NCBI GenBank assembly: GCA_022925895.1
Contig: JAKSYS010000595.1
Span: 1-39,695 of the forward strand
DNA: 39,695 nt
Origin: Fragilaria crotonensis
Lineage: Eukaryota > Bacillariophyta > Fragilariophyceae > Fragilariales > Fragilariaceae
Direction: 5' to 3'
In this document: positions 10,038 through 18,036 of the stretch, one piece after another
How the letters are laid out: each line of letters starts with the position of its first letter
How positions within the stretch are numbered: the first letter of the stretch is position 1
Made by a program: the position numbers and the translations under genes
The notes under the pieces: generated by a model
Told to the model about the DNA's origin: nothing
What the model saw: only the letters and a program-made list of their open reading frames with translations
The model's database searches: none

Positions 10038-10833
10038 ATCCGCTTTTAGTGAAAAATAATATTTAAACTCTGTGTTTTGGTTTCGGTGTTCGGTGCAGTC
10101 CTCACTTCCGTACTCTGAGCATGAGTGCAAGGTGCAAGCTCTCTACTACCGGTAGTACTGTAGTAACTTGTAACTCGCTGGGCACAGGAACTCATCTACG
10201 GTAGGGGGGAATTTAGTACCCTCTTTCTTTCTTATGATGATACGCATTGTACAGAAGGCTGGTACAAGTACCGGAACACCAGGTATTTGTAGTTGGAGTA
10301 GGATGTGGAATGTGGAGTATGTGATAATCATGCAATAAGGGACTTCGAGGCGTGCACAAGAGCACAAGAATGATACAAGGTACCGAGTGGCTGCCCCTCA
10401 CTCTGTTACCGCTACGACTCTGGTGCTTTCGATGTACGAGGTACACAGCTAAGACCATTAGTTTGCCCTTGCACCTATGCTGCTATCTGGTGCGCTAATG
10501 CCCAATAAAGTTGTACGAATATCCTGAAAGGACGGAAAGCAGCATCAATCGCCAGGGAGGACGTTGGCTTCGAATAAGATGAAGGTAGCAATAGCTTATG
10601 TTTTAATATTGTTCAGTCATGCCCATTTTGTAAGTCTTATGCCATTGCCAATCTCGACTTGGTCCCCCCTTAGCGGTTCCGTGTAGTGCAGCAGCCGTAG
10701 TTTTGGCGAAGCAAACGAGTGACCACGCTGACCGAATGTGTTGACTCAAGGTCTAGTAATGAAAAGATAATGATGAAGGTGCATTTCATATGCATGTCGA
10801 TGGTTGCTATCCTGGTTTCGCGTTCCACTTCTT
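10038..10833. other. Intergenic, mostly unassigned
   Basis: Contains GTAC-rich stretches (10140-10175, 10245-10290, 10375-10450). A possible first exon with a signal peptide is listed at 10579-10629. Two minus-strand ORFs at 10146-10458 are within the repeat-like DNA and are not convincing. Confidence 0.6.
10579..10629 (+). other. Possible short first exon encoding a signal peptide
   Basis: ATG at 10579 opens 17 codons reading MKVAIAYVLILFSHAHF, a good signal peptide. It is followed exactly by GTAAGT (10630). An acceptor after CCCCCCTTAG or the later CCGTAG would continue into short open frames; the latter stays open to about 10865, antisense to the next gene. No homology supports it, so this is only a candidate. 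Confidence 0.18.
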
Positions 10834-11541
10834 CTACTTATCCTTCATCCAGGGCAATTCTCTAACGATGGTAGCTGGAAGGAACTTGGATGGTACGGTC
10901 GCTTGATAGGTGGCATATTCGGGAAACTTAGCGATGAGTCCCTTCTCCTCAAAGTCTGATTTGAGATCCAATGCATACCAGAGAATCGCCGTGAGCAACA
11001 AGCGCGTCGCCGAGCCCGTGACGATGCTCAACCCGGCAGCCGCAGCCAACGATCCCGCGTACATTGGATGACGCATCTCGGAGTAGACACCGTCAGTCCT
11101 GAGGTTACCTCCCGATGGAGGAACCGGCCACGGACTGAGGGAGTCGCCCAAATCGCTCAGTGAGACGATCAGAAGGGCAGCGCCAGCCAGCAAGAGTCCG
11201 GGTCCCAATAGGAACATCACGACATCGCCGATGATGGGAATTCCACCTCCAACAATGCACCCCAACAAGGCGAATTGGGCAACAGTATAGGTTTCTCCGC
11301 GGGAACCAAACTCACCATCCATAATGTTGGTCTTGACGGCATCGATATCAAAATTCAATCCGTCTGCACTCTTGAGGCTTCCCATGAGTTCTTGGACTTT
11401 ATCTTGCAATCCAGCGAATGGCGTTTCAGCCATTTGCAGAGGAAAAGAAGGACTGCCAACCTTGATGTTAGAGCGGCGACTCGTTGTAGGTGCAAACGCT
11501 CCGACGGAAGCAAGACAAAGGGCGTGATTGAAGAGCTTCAT
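10834..11541 (-). CDS. Plastid-targeted isoprenylcysteine carboxyl methyltransferase-like protein
   Basis: A 235-residue protein from the ATG at 11541. Residues 1-15 are a short signal peptide ending ASVGA, followed by FAP: the diatom ASAFAP-type site that sends proteins through the complex plastid envelope. A transit-like Ser/Arg stretch follows. From about residue 85 there are four hydrophobic segments. Between them lies the ICMT/PEMT-family signature (TDGVYSEMRHPMYAGSL), with the Arg-His-Pro-Met-Tyr core known to contact S-adenosylmethionine in that family. A late FEEKGLIAKFPEYATYQ matches the usual E-x(n)-Y-x-x-Y C-terminal end. Substrate is unknown; plastid members need not act on prenylated proteins. 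It is divergent from the CHK2 gene. Confidence 0.8.
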   Translation of the reverse strand: MKLFNHALCLASVGAFAPTTSRRSNIKVGSPSFPLQMAETPFAGLQDKVQELMGSLKSADGLNFDIDAVKTNIMDGEFGSRGETYTVAQFALLGCIVGGGIPIIGDVVMFLLGPGLLLAGAALLIVSLSDLGDSLSPWPVPPSGGNLRTDGVYSEMRHPMYAGSLAAAAGLSIVTGSATRLLLTAILWYALDLKSDFEEKGLIAKFPEYATYQATVPSKFLPATIVRELPWMKDK

Positions 11542-12016
11542 TGCGATACTTGTCCTTTAGTCGATCGATCTTGTGGAAATTATGTGCAATCACGCAATAC
11601 CCCTTCGCAATACCCAACATCGAACGATGGGTGGAACGAGAATACCGTCTACAAAATGTGTATAGAACATGAAAGATATGCTCACAGATTTGGGAAGATA
11701 TTTTCAAGGGGTGCTTGGCATGTCTCGTCTGTCAGGTGTTGTCCCTACATCTGCGTCCAATTCTACTCCGGGTATCTATTTATACAAATATACACACTCG
11801 TATGAACTCAATGCGATTCAAATTGAATCCCTATTCACATGGCGCGCGAGGTCTTCCTCGACGTTTTTCCCTATCGAATCCGCAGTCGTAAACCTTAGCT
11901 CGCTCTATTGTCAACATACCAAACCGTCGGCTCACTTTTTCCTTCCACGAGTCTCTCGAAGGACGTGAGCATTGACCATTGTTCGACGCCACTCCGAGTC
12001 AGGTCCGAGCACCAAC
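11542..12016. other. Divergent promoter region
   Basis: A 475-bp spacer between the plastid methyltransferase-like gene (-) and the checkpoint kinase (+). ORFs of 80-176 codons crossing it overlap the flanking genes in other frames and show no coding character. No specific site is recognised. Confidence 0.6.
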
Positions 12017-14578
12017 ATGCAACCTCGAACTGCTTATCCCGTCATAAAGGATCCCTTTGAAAAAGAGTTGGCGGAGTGTGGCGACTCGCAGAGTGTTGTG
12101 GTGAGTTCCCATCGTTGATGTGTCATGCAACGCATTCCCGAGAAACTCTCGTGGAACGGCACAGTCCTATTTCTACGCACGTTTCATACATCTTGCTTCT
12201 CACTGACTCCTTTTTCACTTGTTTAGCTGGATGGTTCTCAAACACAAACGCAAACGGACTTTATGACTCAGAATGAGCTTACTCAAATGGGCGACACTTT
12301 TGAGGAGAGCAACAGTTATTCGCCTCCCTCAGTTGTTTTGGACCCGAGACAAGTGTCGTGGGGGCGTCTGATTGCGGAAGAAGGAGAAGGACGGTGGGAG
12401 TTACAGCCCCGTGAACCAAAGCAAAGACAACACTTCCAGCAGCACGAATTGATCAACGTTTTAGGATGCTTGCAGATCCACAAGTCTGACAAGTTTAACG
12501 AATTCACTCTAGGTCGAAATTCCAAGATGGACGTTGTTCCTCCCAAACCATCCAAGAATATTGGTGAAGACTACAAAATTTATGAGTGGGCGCACTCTAT
12601 GGTGTCCAACAAGCATTGCACTTTGTACTGCATGTTGAGTAGCAATGGTGGCGGTGGAATGGATATCTTCGTCGAAGATTCCTCCGGTAATGGAACTATT
12701 GTCAATGGCACAATCTTGCTAAAACGAGGCGAGAAGCGTCTGATACACACTGGTGACGAAATTTGCCTTGTCAATCCACACCCACTTCGGAAAAAGATTC
12801 GAAATACAGAACTAGTCCAACTAGTTCAAAGGCGGTACACATATATATTTGTCAACGTTTTTCAACAACAGCAGGCAATAAGTTCTGGAAAACGAAAACG
12901 AGTCATGCCGCCACCGTCCTCAGTCAAGCGTCGGATCGGCGTTGTGGACCCTCGCTCTATGGTGCACCGATCAATAGAAAACCATCTGAACGCCGTCCAC
13001 AGATCGTCTCCCAAAGCCTCCACCGTTGTGGCAGGCAGCACCACGGAGGCCACTGACAAACGAGTGGAAGAGTACTATGATATTCGCGACACACTAGGAA
13101 CAGGAACTTGTGGTGAGGTGAAGCGAGCGATTTCTCGTCTAACTGGAAAGGAGTTTGCGGTTAAGATTATTTCGATTGGTAAGCGGAATCGTGGTGCCCT
13201 TCTGTCTGACCAAGAGTCAGCTGCGCTAAAAGCAGAAGCGTCCATCCTAAAAGCGTTGGATCATCCTTACGTTGTTAAGCTCTATGACGTTTTTGTTCAT
13301 CCTGATGTTGCCATCTATCTTGTGATGGAGCTCATGTCGGGCGGAGATCTTTTTGATCGCATTGTTCACAAGACTCGCTACACCGAAGTGGAGAGTCGTC
13401 GAACCATGCGACGACTCTTGAATGCCGTTTACTACCTTCACGAAAAGAAATCACTTGTTCATCGCGACTTGAAGCCGGAAAATATCCTTTGCATGAGCCG
13501 ATTCAACGATGTAGACGTCAAGCTGACGGACTTTGGTTTAGCCAAGAGCGTCACAAAGGAAGGCTTGAAGACATTCTGTGGAACGCCCCAATACTTCGCC
13601 CCCGAAGTTATGCGACGAAACTATACCATTGCAGGAAAGGGTCGCTACGGTAGAGAAGCAGACATGTGGTCACTAGGAGTCATTCTGTACGTTTTGCTTT
13701 CCGGTATGCCGCCCTTCGACGTTTCTCAAGGATTTGAAGCCCTTGGTGATTTCGAGGTGACTTTTCCGGAGGCGGTTTGGAAAGGAGTCTCCACTGCAGC
13801 ACGTGATTTGGTAAGACAGCTACTGGTAACCGACCCAGACAAACGATTGTCAGTTGTCGGTGCTTGTGATCACTCATGGATCCTCATGGAGGATGGCGAT
13901 ACCCACACCCATCCTCTAGACGACCCAGCCGCGCCTATGCGGTTACGGAAGGAAACTCCACTACAAACATTGCTTGCGAATGGGGTGACACCAGAAACCA
14001 TCGAATCAGCTTCTACCTCCAAATCTCATGTAGCTGTCGAGGAAGTTTGCTCGCCTGTCCTTATCAGCGGCCATGTTACCCCGCCACATCGAGAACCCGT
14101 GGTGCTGCCTGAAAACTTAAACAGCCGTGGAAATCACTTTCGGGATATTGTCGCAAAATCTGCTGAAAAAGAGAAGCATGGGCCACCTGAAGCGCGGCAG
14201 GGTGATTCTGGACTCGTTTCATGTTCCACCAAGTCGAAAACAGGCACATCAATCAAACAAGAAACCAAACCAACGGAGCTCACGGACGATGAGATTTGTT
14301 CTCATTTCAGCGATGATAGTCGATCATCCATCAGTGAATGTACAGTCAGTACCAAAACTGAGTTAGGTCGTAATGCTTCGACGTCGTCTGCAGAAGAGAG
14401 GCAGCTAGAGAAGGCGGATTTGATCCGCGACTCGACAGCACGGCAAACGAATCGCAAGACAGCTGATAATGACAGGACTCCCAAGTCCAAGGGAAAGCAA
14501 AAGACTCCTGCCGACGAACTTGCTGGCAAGCAGCAAAGAACGTTGACCAATTGGTTCCAGAAAAAGGGTGGTGTTTAA
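12017..14578 (+). CDS. CHK2: CHK2/RAD53-type DNA-damage checkpoint kinase, two exons
   Basis: Exon 1 is 12017-12100 and exon 2 is 12227-14578, giving 811 residues. A SQ/TQ cluster at residues 24-48 has six SQ or TQ sites (the targets of ATM/ATR). An FHA domain follows at about 100-210, with GRNSK near 124, SNKHC and SGNGTIVNG, the phosphothreonine-binding core. The kinase domain spans about 311-585: glycine loop LGTGTCGEV, Lys in FAVKI near 340, HRDLKPEN near 440, DFG near 462, and a CGTPQYFAPEV activation segment. The tail is disordered and ends QRTLTNWFQKKGGV, a PIP-box-like motif for PCNA. Order and motifs match CHK2: activated by ATM/ATR at SQ/TQ sites, dimerised through FHA, acting in the nucleus. 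Starting at the Met at 12263 would lose four of the six SQ/TQ sites. Confidence 0.92.
12101..12226 (+). other. Intron (126 nt) splitting the SQ/TQ cluster
   Basis: Donor GTGAGT at 12101; likely branch CTCACTGAC about 20 nt before the acceptor; pyrimidine-rich acceptor TCACTTGTTTAG ending at 12226. Phase 0. The join reads DSQSVV-LDGSQTQTQTDFM, in frame with the ATG at 12263. Confidence 0.88.
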
Positions 14579-15407
14579 GCGTAACAACGATGACCACTCG
14601 ATCAGTATCGTGCACATGCACACCTTGCGCGCCATGACGGGTGAAGTGAAAACAACTCTGGGCGTAAAATCGACACCAATTGAAAATTTCATTCCAGGAA
14701 TCAGGTGAAGTGATAGCTTTAAGGCGCCAATAATTAGCTGACAAGTATGTTTGCATCTTGCCTGCTTCACTTCACTTGGAATAGCCTTCAAGCGTAAAAC
14801 GGAACCACCTACATTGCTCCACATCGGGGACGGCATGTTTGCGTATAAGAGGTGTCTTGAGGTCGGCATTGTGACATCGGTGACCAATGGTGGACCCGAC
14901 GAACACCACCCCCGAGGCCCGCAGTCGCTGGCCATTGCTTCATGCTGTCGGAACTGGTGAACGCTACTCAGTGAACTCGTACTCACTGTACTCGTGGCCA
15001 AGACATAAGTTGGGAGCAATAGTTTCCGAAAAGATACGAGAAATCATGCTCTTGGTCATTGATCACGATGGTAGGGATTTCGTGGAAACATGCGGACGGA
15101 TGCTGGGCAAAGATTCGGTCGTGCCTTACAATTCCCGGCAAATGAAGGAGTGTTCGCCTTCTGAACCTTAGGATTCGGCTGAGTTGAGAGTTGGATTGGA
15201 AAGACAACGGGACGGTAGTGCCTTCTCTCTCATCGTTGGTTCCATCAACGAGCGGCATGGCAAAAGCCCAGTGACTAACTTTCGGCTCGTCCCCATCATT
15301 GATCAGCATTTCATGATTTTCAGAATCCTACCGTATTTGAGATCATACTACACTGTCGCCAGCACACTGAGCTGTCAACCATACAACGTATGTTTTTCCC
15401 TGCATTC
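14579..15407. other. Intergenic or containing unassigned exons
   Basis: Both strands have open stretches of 60-115 codons here. The best is a minus-strand candidate exon (14983-15327) described separately; a plus-strand frame from about 14887 to 15171 is also open. Without transcripts I cannot decide between them. Confidence 0.4.
14983..15327 (-). CDS. Candidate further exon of the 15408-16484 gene
   Basis: The frame opens directly after a TAG that could be a splice acceptor (ATACGGTAG ending at 15328) and runs 114 codons to a stop at 14983. It begins DSENHEMLINDGDEPK and ends near SQLMSWPRVQ, composition that looks coding. A phase-0 donor in the upstream gene (GTACGA at 15533) would make a 206-nt intron, replacing the last 41 codons there. 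A GTGAGT at 14986 near its end suggests yet another exon. The antisense frame is also open, so this is tentative. Confidence 0.3.
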   Translation of the reverse strand, partial: DSENHEMLINDGDEPKVSHWAFAMPLVDGTNDEREGTTVPLSFQSNSQLSRILRFRRRTLLHLPGIVRHDRIFAQHPSACFHEIPTIVINDQEHDFSYLFGNYCSQLMSWPRVQ

Positions 15408-16484
15408 TCAACGAAAAAGGCCGGAGAGATGAAAACGATTATCTGGATACAACGCCTCACGATGTTGACTTGGGCAGCTTCTGGGAACCAATCCCAACAC
15501 CCTTGCCTTGGGATCGAGGAAACTAACTCGTACATTGACGTTGAGTTCCCTTCCTTCAAGAGCAACGCCAGGCAATCCCATCACTTGATTCCATTCTTCT
15601 TGGAATCCATGATCTGAAGCGCAGGATTGAGTAACGTCACCAAAATCATCCCAGGCGGCACAGCCACCGCGGAACTCACGTTCCAAAAAGTCTAGGAATT
15701 CTTCTGTCACAATGCCAGGCGAGGTTTCTTGAAAAATAAAATGAATCTGGTTCAACGCGCGTCCCACGCGACTAAACTTAACAAGGTCCAAATTATATTC
15801 GAAGTCCAGTTGATCACTCATGTATCGAAAGTTTCCCATGGCCTTGAATATGTTCTCTGCCTGAGATTCTATCCAAATCATGGCTATCTTGGCAGCGGCT
15901 GCTTGAAAGGGGTCAGTGCTAGCTTCAAGATCTCCAAGCAACACCCTCTTGTCGTCATTTCCAGTGGAGTAATGGGTCCCGAAAGAGCGAGTTGTGAAAT
16001 CGGAAAACCTGCATCGACGATCCTGCTCCAATTCCAATGTTCGGCTAGCAATCCTCGCGCTGTCTACACTTTGATCATCATCACCTGTGGTCTCACCTAT
16101 CAAACCCAACGATTCTTCGCAGTCGAATACATCTTCACTATTCTTCATACATTCCGACGGCAAGGTGCAATGCGAAACGTAACCTTTCCCATGAAGTTCG
16201 GAACAGTCGGTACCAGAAATGGATGGGGTCACAACCAATGTGAATTCCCTCACAGGTCCAATCGGAGGAACATATTGCAGTCTTGTACTATCAATGGAAT
16301 CCGATGCACGCACTGGATTCACTGTTGACGTCGTCGTTGTGGTGACAAGTATCCACAACAGTAGAATCCAGGGAGCGGCGACCAGCACGGCGCAGACACG
16401 AACCATACGCCCCGTTCCAAGTTCGTCGTTTGTCTCGTCGAGCAGCAACAATTCATTTGGGTCGTCCTGGACAGTATTCTCCAT
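15408..16484 (-). CDS. Type II membrane protein of unknown function
   Basis: A 358-residue frame from the ATG at 16484. A short acidic cytosolic tail (about 28 residues) is followed by one hydrophobic anchor (around VCAVLVAAPWILLLWILV), then a Thr-rich stem and a luminal domain with several cysteines (DCSELHGKGYVSHCTLPSEC). That is the plan of Golgi type II enzymes, but I find no catalytic motif. The C-terminal part near 15540-15408 may be intron, as a neighbouring exon candidate suggests. It is transcribed away from the copia element, whose 5' LTR starts 138 bp from this gene's ATG, so the insertion sits in its promoter region. Confidence 0.6.
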   Translation of the reverse strand: MENTVQDDPNELLLLDETNDELGTGRMVRVCAVLVAAPWILLLWILVTTTTTSTVNPVRASDSIDSTRLQYVPPIGPVREFTLVVTPSISGTDCSELHGKGYVSHCTLPSECMKNSEDVFDCEESLGLIGETTGDDDQSVDSARIASRTLELEQDRRCRFSDFTTRSFGTHYSTGNDDKRVLLGDLEASTDPFQAAAAKIAMIWIESQAENIFKAMGNFRYMSDQLDFEYNLDLVKFSRVGRALNQIHFIFQETSPGIVTEEFLDFLEREFRGGCAAWDDFGDVTQSCASDHGFQEEWNQVMGLPGVALEGRELNVNVRVSFLDPKARVLGLVPRSCPSQHREALYPDNRFHLSGLFR

Positions 16485-16616
16485 TATGCAGGACTTCTTG
16501 CACTCGATTCAGCCCAGTGAACCCCAGTGTTGAATGCTTAACGTAATCCTGCCATACATGCACGCACGAGGCACGAGAGGAGATGTCAGATGCGCGATGT
16601 GTGATCTGCGATCAGT

Positions 16617-16621
16617 GTATC
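16617..16621 (+). repeat. Target site duplication (left), GTATC
   Basis: Five bases directly before the 5' LTR, matched exactly by 21885-21889 after the 3' LTR. Five bp is the normal copia duplication. Confidence 0.9.
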
Positions 16622-16759
16622 TGTTTCTCCCTACAGTAGTACCTCCGGGTTTCCCGATCCACAGATGACGTCACGTTGCGAGACTCTAGACTCGCACTCA
16701 CCACTCATCTCATTAATCTACTAAGCTGCTCTTATTGATTAACTTCATACGTAGTGACA
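16622..16759 (+). repeat. 5' LTR of copia element (138 bp)
   Basis: Begins TGTTTCTCCC and ends GTAGTGACA, the canonical TG...CA ends. It is identical base for base to the 3' LTR. It contains a TGACGTCA palindrome. At 138 bp it is short for an LTR. Confidence 0.95.
16666..16673. promoter_or_regulatory. CRE-like palindrome TGACGTCA in the 5' LTR
   Basis: A perfect 8-bp cAMP-response-element palindrome, 45 bp into the LTR. bZIP factors bind this core; TGACGT-type elements are known to drive CO2/cAMP-responsive promoters in Phaeodactylum. A role in the LTR promoter is inference. Confidence 0.5.
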
Positions 16760-16788
16760 CAGCTTAGTGATCTTTCCCTGGTTTGACC

Positions 16789-18036
16789 ATGTCTACCAAA
16801 CTTCCTAGTGTCAATGACACTTACTTCCAGCACAAGGTGCTTACCAGAGTTCATGGCCAGCCCACCTACGAAACTCTACAGACTCTCGCTACCGAGATCA
16901 AGGCCAACGCCTCTTCTGTGCCCTCCACGCTCGGAGGCGGCCAATACGGCCACCTCGGACTCATTCTGTCCGCCGACCGTTACGCCACTTTGGCGCATAC
17001 CGTCCCTGGATTAGTCCTCCTAATCCAGGCCCATTCGATCCACCTGCTAACGGCACTGGCCCGCAAATTGAAGCCGCCAAAGATGTCTGGCGCGAACTTA
17101 AACTCTCATTCGACCTCTGTCAAGCTACCAAAAGCGCTCATTGCGCAGATTGTCGAGTCTATTGATTCCATCTATCTACGAGCCCTGCTCAACCGCACTA
17201 CTGGCCAATACCTCCGATATTCGCGCTGTTCTAATGCATCTTTTCGCCACTCATGGGAAGATTACTCCTCAGCAAGTCAAGGCGAAGGAAATGTCCACCT
17301 TCAACATGCACTATGACATCTCTCTCCTGTTGACACTGTCTTCAACACTATCGACGATCTCGTTGATCTTGCCGAGCATGCTCTCTCCCATGACTCCCCA
17401 GCAAATGATGGATATGGCGTACGTTATTTTGCACGCCAGCCCATTCTCCAGCAGGATCTCCGTCTTTGGAATCGACGTCCTCCTGCTGAACGCACCTGGG
17501 CTAATATGCTCACTCACTTTCGTGACGCCCAGAGCGATCTCAGCTCTCTCCCGACTGCTGGTGACATCTTCCACCAACAGCCTGCCCACCAAGCCAATGC
17601 TGTTTCCGCTATGGCTGACCTTGTCGCCCAACGCCTTCTCGATACGCTTCCTCCGGACACATCTCCACCTGTCGCCCTTCCGACTGATGCTGCTAACGCC
17701 GCGTTTCAACTCCGTGATAGTGTTCTCGCTGCACGCGAGGCTGCTCTCCTCACTCAGATGTCTGAGATGATGTCCCTGCTACGAACCGGCTCTTCCTCTG
17801 GTAACGCTTCCTCTCAACGTGACACTCGTTCCTCCCGTGGTGGTCGCTCGGGCCGTTCCAATGGTCGTGGTCGTGGCCCCACTGCTCCCGCTCCTCGCGC
17901 GTACTGCTGGTCCCATGGTGCCTGTGCACATCCCAGTTCGGAATGCAACCATCCGTTACCTGGCCATCAGACTGGTGCTACGTTTGCTACTATGCAAGGC
18001 GGCAGCACGACAAACTGTTTCTGGCTTCCCACCTGA
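16789..18036 (+). pseudogene. gag region of the copia element, frameshifted
   Basis: Starts at the ATG at 16789 (MSTKLPSVNDTYF). Gag-like coding sequence is seen in frame 1 to about 16998, frame 0 to about 17130, frame 1 to about 17205, frame 2 to about 17322, and frame 1 again to the UGA at 18034. The last part carries an Arg/Gly-rich stretch and a Cys/His cluster at about 17903-17945 (CWSHGACAHPSSEC) in the place of the gag zinc knuckle. Four frame changes within about 320 bp make it non-functional. Gag would normally form the particle and bind RNA. Confidence 0.85.

Noticed and set aside
11275..11805. 176-codon plus-strand ORF
   Set aside because: Antisense to the plastid methyltransferase-like gene; no coding signal in the remainder.
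14405..15019. 204-codon minus-strand ORF
   Set aside because: Its C-terminal part is antisense to the CHK2 coding tail, and the rest lacks protein character.
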